From Cunninghamia lanceolata (taxonomy: Eukaryota; Streptophyta; Pinopsida; Cupressales; Cupressaceae), in contig BSBN01001252.1 of NCBI GenBank assembly GCA_027924645.1, positions 919,501 to 983,500 on the forward strand: a stretch of 64,000 nt of DNA, written 5' to 3'. A program made the position numbers and the translations under genes. Under the pieces are notes generated by a model, which ran no database searches, was not told the DNA's origin, and saw nothing but the letters and a program-made list of their open reading frames with translations. Shown piece by piece: positions 36,861 through 48,284 of the stretch. Numbering within the stretch: the stretch's first letter is position 1; every line of letters begins with the position of its first letter.

Positions 36861-37139
36861 CACAATAATAATGATCACAACTACAATAAACAAAACACTC
36901 AAAACACAAATGTGATCAACCCAATTGTGATCCATGAAGTTCTGCTCACTCGAGAATAGGACACCCCTTAGTTATATTGTTGCTCAACTTGATGCTACCA
37001 CAAGAGTAGAAATGATTGAGGGGTTGCCTCTACAAAGATACGATTCATGTGCTATGTTTGAGTCTGACTCACTTGTATAGAGTCTGAGTTGATTTTGAAC
37101 AACACAATCTCACAATATCCTTAAAAGAAAAATGCCCTC

Positions 37140-37890
37140 TCCTTATCCCATTTCAAACTCCTCTCCCATTTTTTACCTTGATTCCCATTCCTCGGATAGC
37201 CCACTTGTTTCCTCTAACTTGAAAAGGTAAGGGAAAAGAACTAGTAATAGAGGAAATATCAGTAAGAGTTAGCTTGAACCCCACCAGATGGGGAAGGAGA
37301 ATTCTGGTGACAATGGTGGTCCTCAGGGTGAAGTCCACTTCATTAACAAGGGGAAGGGGAAAGTGATTAATGAGGGGGAGATCAATGTGGAAGGTAGGAC
37401 ATCGGAAGTCAATGGTCTTTTCCCTGGTGCTTCTGTTTGGAAAGAGTCTTCACTACCCTTCCTCTTCTTTATGACGTCACTATTGTTGTTGATATGCTTA
37501 GTTATAAGACCAATGAGATGCATAAGGAGGTGAATATCCATCATAACATTCTCAAATGGTTTCTTTGTGGAATGCAATAAAAAAAATTATAAAACTTTCT
37601 TATGACTTCAAATGCTCTTAGTGCTCACCTCAAAGCCCTGTAAGATGAGTGGACGGTTGCAATAGCTCTTACTAAGCTTTGATCTTTGGTCTAGTGTCTA
37701 TTACTTTTGGGTGTCTCCCTTCGAATTTGTTTTCCTTTCTACTCATTGGTTTTAGGGTTATTGTATCTATATTGTAGTTGTGCTATTGTTGTGTTGTACC
37801 ACAACTATTTTGTTGTGTTTTCTGTGTTCTTTGGTTGTAAAGGGTTGGGGTCCTTTCAAAATCTCCTAGTTCACCTTTTATCAAAAAAAT
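37140..37890 (+). mobile_element. LINE-like 3' end
   Basis: A basic/Gly-rich frame at 37288-37530 (GEVHFINKGKGKVINEGEIN) is followed by noncoding sequence. That ends TTTGGTTGTAAAGGGTTGGGGTCCTTTCAAAATC and an A-rich tail at about 37880. The tail resembles the one at 740-890. I take it as the 3' end of a LINE related to the fragment at the left end of the window. Confidence 0.45.
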
Positions 37891-37914
37891 AATATATGAA
37901 TTGACTTATTAATT

Positions 37915-38740
37915 TGGTGAATTATTAATTTAGTGGACTCTAGGTATCATTTGAATCAATTGTTAGTTTAGGGTTAAATAGGTAGATCATAAATTGAAAT
38001 TTATATATCAAAATTTGTTTCAATATATCGATTGATGGATCAATTAATATATTAATTGATATATTAGTCAATTATATATTAGTTGATAATATTGATATAT
38101 TGTTTGATATATGACTGAATTGTTAATTTAGTAGACTCTAAGGTATGAATCGAACCAATTGCTAATTAAGGATTTTGGTATCATAAATTGAAATTTATAT
38201 ATATAAAACTTTGTTTCAATATATTGATGGTTAGATCAATTGATATATTAATTGATGTATCTATATTATTGATTGATATATTAATCAATTATATAACACT
38301 TGATAATATTGATATATCATTTGATATATTATTGACTTGTTAAATTAGTAGACTAAGTATCATTTGAATCAATTGGTAGTTAAGGATTTGGTATCATAAA
38401 CTGAAATTTATATATATCAAAATTTGTTTCAATATATTGATTGGTAGATCAATTGATGTATTAATATTATCGATTGATATATTAATCGATTATATAATAA
38501 CTGATAATATTGATATATCATTTGATATATGATTGAATTGTTAATTTAGTAGACTAGGTATCATCTCAATCAATTGTTAGTTTAGGGTTTAGGTATCATA
38601 TTGAAATTTATATATCATTTTTAAATATATTGATTGATGTATCAAAATTAAATTATTAATTTAATGTATATTATGAATTTATTAGATTAGGTATCATTTG
38701 AATCAATTATTAATTTCTAGGGTTTAAATATCATATATAT
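37915..38740. repeat. AT-rich tandem array, about 200-bp unit
   Basis: The marker TTAGTAGACT with ATCATTTGAATCAATTG recurs at 37931, 38129, 38346, 38547 and, in a shortened unit, about 38682. Spacings are 198, 217, 201 and 135 bp. Units are dominated by ATTGATATATTAATTGATATATT and end before a (TA)10 run at about 38733-38752. No coding potential. Confidence 0.8.
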
Positions 38741-38879
38741 ATATATATATAGAATAATATCAAATATCAATTGATAATTTAGCATTTAGGCACATCATAT
38801 TGAAATTTAAATGTATATTGACATTTATGTCAATTATATCAATTAAATAAATTAGTTGATAATTAATCTACTATAATAT

Positions 38880-39600
38880 AGCTCCAAGCACTTCCTCATG
38901 TTTGTTGGAGCACTGGGAAGAATGTAACAATAAAATTTTTCATGATAAAGCTAAACCTTGGAAAGTGGCTCTTTTGAAATATTATCACTCTATTAAGGAG
39001 AATTTGGAGACTTTCCAAATCAAGAAACCCAAAACCTTTCCTTTGGCTAGTGAAAGAGAAAATGCTAAGAAGTAGAGTTTTTAGTTTTCTCTTAACGAGG
39101 TTGACAGAGACAAACAAAATGGGAGGGCTTCTACTATTTGAAAAACTTTGAATATGGGTTGGATCAAACTTAATTTTAGTGGAGATTCCAAAGGAAACCT
39201 TGGACAGATTGGTGGAAGAGGAATTAGTAGGAATTGGAAAGGAGAAATGATTTATGCCTATGCCAATAGTGTGGGCATACAAACCAGTAATATGGCTGAA
39301 ACATCTATTTCTCTTTGGGGTATACATCTTGCCAGAAACCTCAATATTTCTAATCTGGTGGTGGAATGTTACTGCAAAAGGATCATAGAGGCTTTGAAAT
39401 CCAAGGCTAAAATTCAATAGTCTATTAAGGATATCATTCTTGATTCTTAGTAGTTGTTGAGAACTTTAAATCATATTAGAGTTCAACATATTTATTGGGA
39501 AGGTAATTATTCGATTGATTTCTTGCTGATGTTGGGGTATCTCTTAGCAAACGAACTTGTTGGTATAAGGCTAGTCTCTACCTTTGAAACTTAAGGTTAA
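38880..39600 (+). pseudogene. LINE C-terminal region with RNase H (RVT_3-like)
   Basis: One frame carries WEECNNKIFHDKAKPWKVAL (the post-RT region of plant LINE ORF2). Three stops follow, then RNase H: GWIKLNFSGDSKGNLGQIGG (39151 onward), RNWKGEMIYAYAN, NMAETSISLWGIHLARNLNI and, after further stops, LNHIRVQHIYWEGN. The first catalytic Asp is Ser (FSG for FDG), and the third acidic site (usually in the EGDS box) reads ECYC. The domain is inactive. RNase H in LINE ORF2 degrades the RNA strand after first-strand synthesis. Confidence 0.78.
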
Positions 39601-40600
39601 AATTCACAATGATGGCAAGCAATCCTCATAATTATAGGTCACCGCATTATATGAGCAGTGTCTTTCAAGGTCTACAACTTAATGACTCTAAGTATGTTTA
39701 AAATAATTACTTCTCTGTTATGACATGTGCTGATTGGAAACCTCATGGGCTTGATTGTGTGTCTTATTTCAATTTCAAGAATTTTTTTATCATATGCATT
39801 GGTTTTTGCATAAATAATTAGGTTTACAATATAGATAAAAAACAAGGCTTATAATGGTGCCGATAAGATGGGTGGTAATCGGTTGAGGTTCAAGCCTTCT
39901 TCTTTCAACTAGGTCAAAAAGAATCCGAGTATTTAGCATATCCTAAAAAGGAGGGGTCTCACTAATTCTCTCGAGCCTATTAATGGTTACAACCATGTGA
40001 TCTCCAATGATTCTGTTTGTTCATGGAAGAACTATGTTGTGTATGCAAGGGGTATCTGTTTTAGTGTCTTTTAGGAGCTTATTGTTGACGCTATGGGTCA
40101 TGCCATGGATAGGCTCAAACTTCAAAAGACTATAAAGATCAAAAACATGGAGCACAATTAACACATTCCTCAGAAGAGGGGAGAAAGTTAAAAGGTTTCA
40201 AATTGGTTATAGCAGAGTAGTTCTGCTCACTCCCTATGACAAGGTTTGTAACATTCTCATCAGGTATTTTTCTCTTGAAGGAAGATATATATGTATTTTC
40301 TTCAACAACTTTCCTATGCTTAATCATTTAAAGCACAATAAAAATATTGTTTTTCTTTCTTCCTTCTAAGCTTCCTTGAGCAAACTATTATCAATGTCAA
40401 TGTCCTCTTAGGAAAGTGGGATTTACCCTTGCACCAAAAGCTCATTTATAGCCTGTACAGGTTTGAACTTGCCAAAATTGTTTCTTTCAATTTGTATCCC
40501 AATATTATTAACCCTTCTTGTGTTGCTCCTAATCCTAGACCTCCTACTTCCAATACCAAATCCTCTGTTTCTTCTCCTCTTGAAAATTATTTATAATAGT
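39580..40600 (+). repeat. Left arm of an inverted LINE-like repeat
   Basis: Its reverse complement aligns with 42300-43345 over about 1 kb. Shared marks are CATAATTATAGG (about 39628), TAATTACTTCTCTGTTATGACATGTG, TTATTTCAATTTCAAGAATT, GGTTTCAAATTGG, CTATGCTTAATCATTTAAAGCACA and TTATTAACCCTTCTT. The readable protein (YFSVMTCADWKPHGLDCVSY, then SWKNYVVYAKG, FQIGYSRVVLLTPYDKV) is not a family I know. A Ser/Pro-rich tail suggests a LINE ORF1. Stops are frequent. Confidence 0.75.
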
Positions 40601-41067
40601 GGTAGAATTTTAATAGTGTTCTTTTTGAGATTGACCACTTTGACAAGGTTTTTATTTATTTCTTGTCTTTTTTGAAGCACATTATTTTCCTGTCTAAGTC
40701 TTCCCATATATGAAACATAAAACAAATCTTTTTAGCCTCATCCCAATTACCTTCATCAAAGAGAACCTTCCCTTATCATCGTTGTCACTACCATGAAGCT
40801 GATTTTCTAGACAATGGAGTTTGACTTTGAGATTTTCATACTAAAGCATAAACCATTTTTGAATGTTATGTTGAAGGTTCAAGTTGTCTTTAAGCTTAGA
40901 AACCCTGCTCTCTAATCTATCACAGTTATGGAAACAAGGGGTTTGGTCCTTTGTAGTTTCATTAAAGATGTTATGAGGCTCATCATAATCTTTCTGTGAC
41001 GAGCCTTGAAGATCAATCTCCTTACCCTTGTTATTATTGTGTTGAGACTTAATGAACCAGTCATAAG

Positions 41068-42084
41068 TGTTAGGGTAAAATGTGGATTAATCAATTTAAC
41101 AATAATAAACCCAAACATCAATAGAATAATGAAACTAAGAAAGATTAAATGAAATGAAGAAATGAATAACACAGTGCAAACCTTCCTTGAATCAAAGATT
41201 CTATTGTTTGCCTATTAAAACCGTCCTTGTTTGTAAATAAGTTGGGCCCTCAGTGAGTGCACTCCTTTTGTTGTGTTGTAGGATGTCGGCAGTAAACGGC
41301 TGTGTTGATAAATATTGCTATGAAGAAGAGCTTCAAAGAAAATGGTGATCTCAAGTAGATTGTATTGGGGGTGCCAAAGGTGCGCTGGTGGATTTCTATA
41401 GAGTAACAATACAAAGAACCTGGATGATTAGAATGGAAGAATGAGGTTTCATTTATAGACTTGGGAGGATGAAGATCAACGGTTGAGACGAAATGAGCAG
41501 ATCAATGGCTGAGAATGGTTGAGGAATGTGCAACTAGTAGGAATATGACAAGTGTCCCACCTCCATCATGAAAGAGGGGATTTGACAAAATTGATTGGAG
41601 AGTTAACTCCATTGACTGATCAGTTAACAAACTTGATTAGTCAGTTAGAAGAATGGATTGAGGGATTGACTGAATTGATTGATCAATTACCCGAATAGAT
41701 TAAGGAGCTAACAGAATTGATTGGTTAGTTAATAGTTTTGATTGAGAGAAGAAATAGGACATGTGGAAGAGGGAATATTAGGTAATTAAATATTTAATAT
41801 ATTTAATTACATGTGCAACATGGTGAGGTGGAAAGATGAGGTGGAAGGTGAGGTGGATTTTTGAAATTGGAATTTAGAATAGAGGAATTTAGGATTAATT
41901 AAATAATGTAGGATTATTTAATTATGTGAGATATTAGAAGAATTAGGGAAATTTAATTAAATAAATTGGTTCTTATTTAATTTCAAAATAGTGAACCAAT
42001 TAAATAAATTTAGAATATTTATTTAATTGATAGAAGAAGGGAATAAATATTTAGAATGAATCGTGTCATTTTTAGGCATATACA
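41068..42084 (-). mobile_element. Solo LTR, gypsy-like, with 5-bp TSD
   Basis: It begins TGTTAGGGTAAAATGTGG and ends TTTTAGGCATATACA. ATAAG stands on both sides (41063-41067 and 42085-42089). No internal region exists, so two LTRs have recombined to one. The inner end (ATTTTTAGGCATATACA) resembles the inner end of the Tat LTR at 54136 (ATTTTTAGGTGTCTACA), which suggests the same minus orientation. It carries ATTAAATA-rich sequence and repeated words of the GATTGA.TGATCAGTTA type near 41600-41720. Confidence 0.88.
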
Positions 42085-42299
42085 ATAAGTCATTTCAATA
42101 GAAGGTTGAGTGGGTTAAGGAATAAAGGGGGAAGGGTTGGCCAATGGAATAATTATTTTAACTAGCTATGGTCTTCTACTCATTTGGGAATGCTTAAGTC
42201 TGTTACATGACCTTTTCTGGTTATTAATAACCACCACATTGGTAGGGCTATCAAGGATGGAGTAATCAAGGTTAACCTTAGGAGAGTAGTCTTGACCAG

Positions 42300-43345
42300 A
42301 AGGATTTGGGGTTGAGAAATTGGGGTTTTCATGTGGGATAGAAACAAGGGATTTAGGATTGGTGACCATAGCAGGCTATACCTAGGAGCAACCTAAGAAG
42401 GGTTAATAATTTTGGGATACAAACTAGGAGTAGGGGTTTTTGAAAGTTCAAGCCTATGCAACTTTAAAATGAGGTCTTGATGTAGGGGTTAATCAAACTT
42501 TCCTAATAGGACACTAACGACAGATTGCTATAGGGAGCTAAGAAGGAAGAAAGGAAAATTCATCATTTTTTGTGCCTTAAATGATTAAGCATAGAAAAGT
42601 GATAGGAAAAGATACATTTGTATCTTCCTTAAAATGTAAAATACCTCATGAGAATGTTGGAAACATCGTCCCATGGAGTGGATAGAGCTTCTATCCTATA
42701 GCCAATTTGAAATCTTTCAGCTTTCTCACCCTTCAAAGGAATGTATTGATGTGCTCCTTGTTCCCTATCTTTACAGCTTTTTGAATTTTAAACCCATCCA
42801 TGGCGAGACTCGTAGCATCAATAATAAGCTCCTCCAAGACAATTAAAATACCCCAAATACATAATGTGGTTCTTCCAAGAATGGACAAACTCATTGGAAA
42901 TCACAGTATCATAACAATTAATAGACTCGATGTAATTTTTGAGGCCCCCACTTTTTAGAATATCCTAAATAGTAGGATTCCTTTTACCTAGTTATAGGCA
43001 GAAGGCTCAACCATCAACTAATCACTACCTATCTTGTTGGCATTGTTACAATTCCTATTTTTATCTTTGTTGTAGACCCAATTCTTTATGCAAATCCCAG
43101 TGCAAACGATAAATAAAGAATTCTTAAAATTGAAATAAGACACAATCCAACCCTTGTGCTTTCCAATTATCACATGTCACAATAGAGAAGTAATTATTCT
43201 CAGCGTATTTAGAGACATCAAGTTGAATGTTTCCATCCAAACAATGCAACAACCTATAATTATATGGATTGGTTTCTATCATTATAAAGTTTATCCATAA
43301 TGTTCAAAGGCAGAGAGCTAGCATCTTATTTCATATCCAATTTCT
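42300..43345 (-). repeat. Right arm of the inverted LINE-like repeat
   Basis: Mirror of 39580-40600. On the minus strand it reads YFSIVTCDNWKAQGLDCV, INCYDTVISNEFVHSWKN and, farther on (to about 42166), a Ser/Pro/Asn-rich tail with PNPSGQDYSP that fits a LINE ORF1 C-terminus. The arms differ by many substitutions, so they are either two LINE insertions in opposite directions or an old inverted duplication. Confidence 0.72.
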
Positions 43346-44200
43346 TGTGGCTTATTCAATCTATGACAACACTATTACATTACACTATTTAGAAAAATCT
43401 ATCTTAATTACCTCTATTGCCATTGATGTTTTGAGCTATACCTAGAAGAAATAGTGTTGCTCGTTGGGCATTCGCATTGAACTTTACTTGCAAACATATG
43501 AGAATTAATGAAAGGACTACATGTTTCATTTAAAATGGCCCTAATTCCCCCTACTTCAATTCCTAAATTACTAGTTATGAGGACTTCTCAAAGTGTTCAG
43601 AGAGTTTGGGTGAGCCTCATGATTCTCTACTCTAGCTCGCATAGTGCTTGCATGAAATCCATGCTTCTGAACTCATCCCTAACAACTAGTAAATTCTTTT
43701 GTGGGAATCACTAGTCTCTTGCTACCACTACATCGAACCTAAGTCAAAATTTTGGTTGGACAAACATTTCTGCCATCAATACCATTATTTTCATAGACTA
43801 AGGCACATGAAATTGGATAGGAAATAAGATGCTAGCTCTGAATTTACGCAACTCTTGATATCAAGCTCTAGGTAGTTAATGCTAATGACTTAATGATCAC
43901 CTTTGTCTTGTGCAAGGGAGAATTGAAGATAATGTTTGAGTGACTTTATTGGATGGGTCTATGAAAATCCATCTCTTTACGAAGAGTATGCAAGAAGAAG
44001 AGTGACTCCATGATCTTGAAGATCAAGATTTGAAGAGTGCAATGAGGTTTCCACAACATGAAGAGAGAAAATGCAAGGAAAGATTATAATGGTTGGCTAA
44101 GCATGCGATGGGTTACATCTTCATAATTTAATTTACAGCTAAATTAAATAAAATTATTTTTTATATTGAATAAAAATGAGTAAGAATATCCCCCGTTCAT
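43346..44200. other. Spacer, no gene recognised
   Basis: Only short frames on both strands, the longest 68 codons with no motif. It lies between the inverted arm and the RNase H fragment, is AT-rich at its right end, and shows no LTR or TIR end. Confidence 0.45.
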
Positions 44201-44720
44201 GGCATCTTGAGGGATCATCTGATAAATGGCAGAGCAGAGGCAAGATGGAGGGCCCCCGATAAGGGATGGCACAAGATAAAATTTGATGGGGTATCAAGGG
44301 GAAACCCTGGGCCTGCATCAATTGGAGGTGTGGTGAGGAATGATGAAGGCAGGTTTTGTGGAGGAGTTGCAAAACGAAATGGGATCACGTCAAACAATGA
44401 GGTGGAAATGCAGGGCGTCATTACTGGACTACAACTTTACCTTTCGATTGGAATAATAGGATCCATTTAGAAGAAGACTCCCAAATAATTATCAATGTCA
44501 TTCAGAATCGACAAACTCCAAGCTCGAAGCTAAACAATCTACTTCAAAGAGGTTCGACACTTTTGGACAAATTCATAGATTACAAAATCAATCATGTATT
44601 TAGGGAGGCCAACAAAGTGGCGGATAGGGTAGCTAATGTGGCATTTGAGTTGGAGGAGGACATGCTGATTGGTATACGATAGATGATTGGGCCAAATTGG
44701 CCCCCAATATAGGCTTGCTT
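44200..44720 (+). pseudogene. RNase H (RVT_3-like) domain of a LINE
   Basis: The domain reads WHKIKFDGVSRGNPGPASIG with the first Asp, then GVVRNDEGRFCGGVAK and NNEVEMQG with Glu. A one-base shift near 44450 leads to LEEDSQIIINVIQNRQ with Asp, and finally INHVFREANKVADRVANVAF with the last Asp. All four acidic positions (D-E-D-D) survive, unlike the copy at 39151. The frame ends at a TAG at about 44680. There is no RT in front, so it is a stranded 3' piece of a LINE ORF2 or a domesticated-type RVT_3 fragment. Confidence 0.78.
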
Positions 44721-44977
44721 CTTCAAGAAGAAAGCAAGGCCCCTCCGCTAGAAAGCTCGAAAGGACTACCATATGATCTGAGGTTGGAGAAATAAGGAAG
44801 GGTGACATAAGGAAAGATGTGGGGCTAGGGGAATGATGAGTAATATGCCAAATGACCAGTGGAGGACACTGACCATATATCTTAACACGAATTTTTGTAG
44901 AGGAGGAAGGTGTGAGATAGTCATGATGCAATAAGGAGTAATGCGAGGTGTGAGAATGAGCCAGCGAGAGCTGTGTC

Positions 44978-47900
44978 GACACTTGCAAATTTGGTAAGTT
45001 TTCAGTGCATGACAAACCCTGAATTGGCAACAAGGTTTTAGTTTTAAGCCCCATGGCATCCAGCTGGCCTGAAACTTCAGACATTAAAATTTCCCAATCT
45101 ATGATTCGTTAAGAGAAATCCTTTGGTGCAAATTTTTATGGGTTAATAGGAGTGTGTGTGTCAGTTTGCATTCTTTTAGGATGTGTTTTAACAGGTTTTT
45201 TAATCTGTCGCCACTTTGTTCCAGAGGGTCCCGTAAAAAAGTTTGATTTTCTCGATTTTGGTGACAACCCTGTTGTTGATTTGCCTTCAAATGTTCCCAA
45301 CTCCATTTTCATGGTGATCTAAGATGTCCTTGTGTGAAAACAATTTTTTTTTAAATCGAGTTCCTGGGTGCCCAATTTACAAAGAAAGTCCCAAAAACCT
45401 TTTGGTAGTGCGAATTTTGAGGACATGGGTATGTTTTTAATAATTGATTATGGCCCTATGCAAGTTTTTGTGGCCTCTAGTCATATCGTGTGTCCACAGT
45501 GTCGTTACATCGTTTGTCAGGTAGTAGAAATTAATCGGTTGCTATGTTTCCTAAGTTGTGAAATGCATTTATTAAAACATTTATGTGTTTTAATTAATTG
45601 GCATATATATTTTTAGTGATAAATATTTAAAGTTAAACATTATTATTACTATTGACACTTGCAAATTTGGTAAGTTTTTAGTGCATGACAAACCCTTAAT
45701 TGGAAACAATGTTTCAGTTTTAAGCCCCATGGCATCCAACTGCCTGAAACTTTAGACATTAATATTTCTCAATCTGTGATTCATCAAGAGAAATCCTTTT
45801 GTGCAAAGTTTTTATGGGTTATCAAGAGTGTGTGTGCCAGTTTGTGTTCTTCTAGTATGTGGGTCATCCCACAATAATGGGTTACACTTTTTGGCCAAAC
45901 TTGACATTGAAATCAACATTTTGAACTAAATCTTCACTTTCTGACACTTATAGCCGTTAAACCATTAGGAATTTGAAGATGATGCAAACTAGTTATTTGT
46001 GAGATTTTGTCTATAGATTCTAAATATATATTTTTTAAAAAAATTGGAGTTAAATTGTAAATTTTTTTGTGTCTCCTTTGATAACTAGTTTCTAATAGTA
46101 AACAATTTTTTTTTAAGTGATGTGTATTCTGTCGCACATAACTTTTTTTTTACAAAAGATAAAATTTTGATTCTTTTGAATTTAGATTGGTAACACTGAT
46201 ATCTAGAGGATGCATTTGGTTTCATAATGTTTTGTTGAATATTTTTTAATTAGGTTTTAAAGTCAAACTAATTATAATTTAGACATAGGGGTATTTTGTC
46301 CAACATAACTTTGTTTGTATGTATCAGAATTCAATTTTTTTTTGTTGGAATAAGGACGTCAATACCTAGAGGACATGCATTTTTTAGATTTTTTTCTTTA
46401 TTTTCCTATTTTTTCGTATGTGTGAAACAAAGACCTTGATGTTTATTGAAAAACCTACATTCACAAAAAATAAAAAATAAATATAATAATCAAATTAAAT
46501 ATATTTAAAATTATACTTTTTGGGAAGCTTATAATAAGGACTACATACTTACAAAACATAAATTTTAAATGAATTCATTTGATCCCCCAAAAGGAAAATC
46601 AAAAGTGGGTTTTTATCAGCATTTTGATAGATGTATAAGAGATTCCATTATGGGTATAGTTTAAAACTAGCGGGGTTCTATCCAAGGGGGTTTGATCAAA
46701 CCCTCTTCAATTAAAATCTTTTAAATAGAACATTTTAAGGCTTAAATCATTATATTTTCTAAAAATATGTCATTTCAACAAAAATCAGGATGTTCTAGAA
46801 AGTGTAACCCATTATTGTGGTAGCACCCATATGTTTTAACATGTTTTTTAATCTTTCACCACTTTGTTCTAGAGGGTCGCATAAAAAAACTTGATTTTCT
46901 CACTTCTGGTGACAACCCTATTGTTGATTTGCCTCTAAATGTTCCCAACTTCATTTTCATGGTGATCTGAGATGTCCTTGTGTGAAAACAATTTAAAAAA
47001 AAAATGGGGCTCCCAGGGGCCCAGTTTACAAAGGAAGTCCCAAAAATCTTTTGGCAGTGCAAATTTTGAGGACATGGGTATGTTTTAAATAATTGATTAT
47101 GGCCCTATGAAAGTTTCTGTGGCCTCTGATCAATGCAGTCATTCCGTGTGTCCACGGTACGATTTCATCATTTGTCAGGAAGTAAAAATTAATCGGTTAT
47201 TATTTTCCTAAGTTGTGAAATGCATTTATTAAAACATTTTTGTGTTTTAATTAATTGGCGCATATGTTTTAAGTGATAAATATTTAAATTTAAACATTAT
47301 TGTTACTATTGACACTTGCAAATTTGGTAAGTTTTCAGTGCATGACAAACCCTGAATTAGCAACAAGGTTTCAGTTTTAAGCCCCATGGCATCCAACTAG
47401 CCTGAAACTTCAGACATTAAAATTTCTCAATCTGTGATTCGTCAAGAGAAATCCTTTGGTGCAAAGTTTTCATGGGTTATCAGGAGTGTGTGTGTTAGTT
47501 TGCATTCTTCCAGGATGTGTTTTAACAGGTTTTTTAATATGTCACCACTTTGTTCCAGAGGGTCCCAAAAAAAAGTTTGATTTTCTTGGTTCTGGTGACA
47601 ACTCTGTTGTTGATTTGTCTTCAAATGTTCCCCAGCTCTGATTTCATGGCGATTCGAGATGTCCTTATGTGAAAACAATTTTTTTTTTTAAAATTGGGCT
47701 TCTAGGGGCCTAGTTTACAAAGGAAGTCCCAAAAATCTTTTGGCAGTGCAAATTTTGAGGACATGGGTATGTTTTAAATAATTGATTATGGCTCTATGCA
47801 AGTTTCCATAGCTGCCAGACATCTTGTGTGTCCACAGTGCCATTATGTCGTTTGTCAGGAAGTAAAAATTAACGTGTTGCTATTTTTCCTAAGTTGTGAA

Positions 47901-47985
47901 ATGCATTTATTAAAACATTTATGTGTTTTAATTAATTGGTGTATATGTTTTAAGTGATAAATATTTAAAGTTAAACATTATTGTT
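44978..47985. repeat. Three tandem units of about 0.68 kb
   Basis: Units begin GACACTTGCAAATTTGGTAAG at 44978, 45654 and 47311 and end in ATATTTAAAGTTAAACATTATT. The first is 676 bp; the second is 683 bp after removing a 974-bp insertion with its duplicated target; the third is about 675 bp. They share AAGCCCCATGGCATCCA, TTTGTTCCAGAGGGTCCC and AATGCATTTATTAAAACATTT. A plus frame with VLTGFLICRHFVPEGP and VVDLPSNVPNS is partly kept in each unit, so the source may have been coding. No LTR-type ends at unit junctions. Confidence 0.85.
45860..46829. mobile_element. 970-bp TIR DNA transposon (non-autonomous)
   Basis: The ends are inverted repeats: left TGGGTCATCCCACAATAATG... and right (reverse complement) TGGGTGCTACCACAATAATG..., matching at 28 of 31 positions through GGGTTACACTTT. 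TATG flanks both ends (45856-45859 and 46830-46833). It interrupts the second 0.68-kb unit, whose sequence resumes directly after it. No transposase or long ORF inside; AT-rich with T runs. The superfamily is uncertain because the apparent 4-bp target duplication fits none of the common classes neatly. Confidence 0.85.
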
Positions 47986-48284
47986 ATAATTTTTAACTTT
48001 ATAAAATGTATTTTATAAGCTCAGGGCAACAGCGCATAGCTCATTCAGTTCTACTTTGCCATGACTGCGATGGTGCGATAGAGACTCCATTAGAATGTTG
48101 CTCATGTCTGGAGGCTTTGGGCAGGGATTTGGAGCTATTTGTGAAGCCAGTTATGATCATTTAACTTCTTAAAACTTGTTTGGGATCATTCCAATGTTTG
48201 GAGAGTAGATTTAGTGGTGTTTTGGGAGATTTCTTGCTACTAGTAACATGAAAAATGCCCAAAACCATCAAAAAATGACCAACA
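47986..48284. other. Short spacer before element C
   Basis: Follows the last tandem unit. Holds a weakly tRNA-like word (TAGCTCATTCAGTT at about 48038) but no convincing gene. Confidence 0.4.

Noticed and set aside
38896..39417. 173-codon minus-strand frame
   Set aside because: Antisense of the LINE RNase H region, whose plus-strand motifs are clear.
44539..45084. 181-codon minus-strand frame
   Set aside because: Overlaps the RNase H remnant and the first tandem unit, shows no domain, and is best seen as the antisense of decayed coding sequence.
48030..48090. tRNA-like or SINE-like sequence (TAGCTCATTCAGTT, GGTGCGATAG)
   Set aside because: The A box is fair but the B box is poor, and there is no cloverleaf, tail or target duplication.
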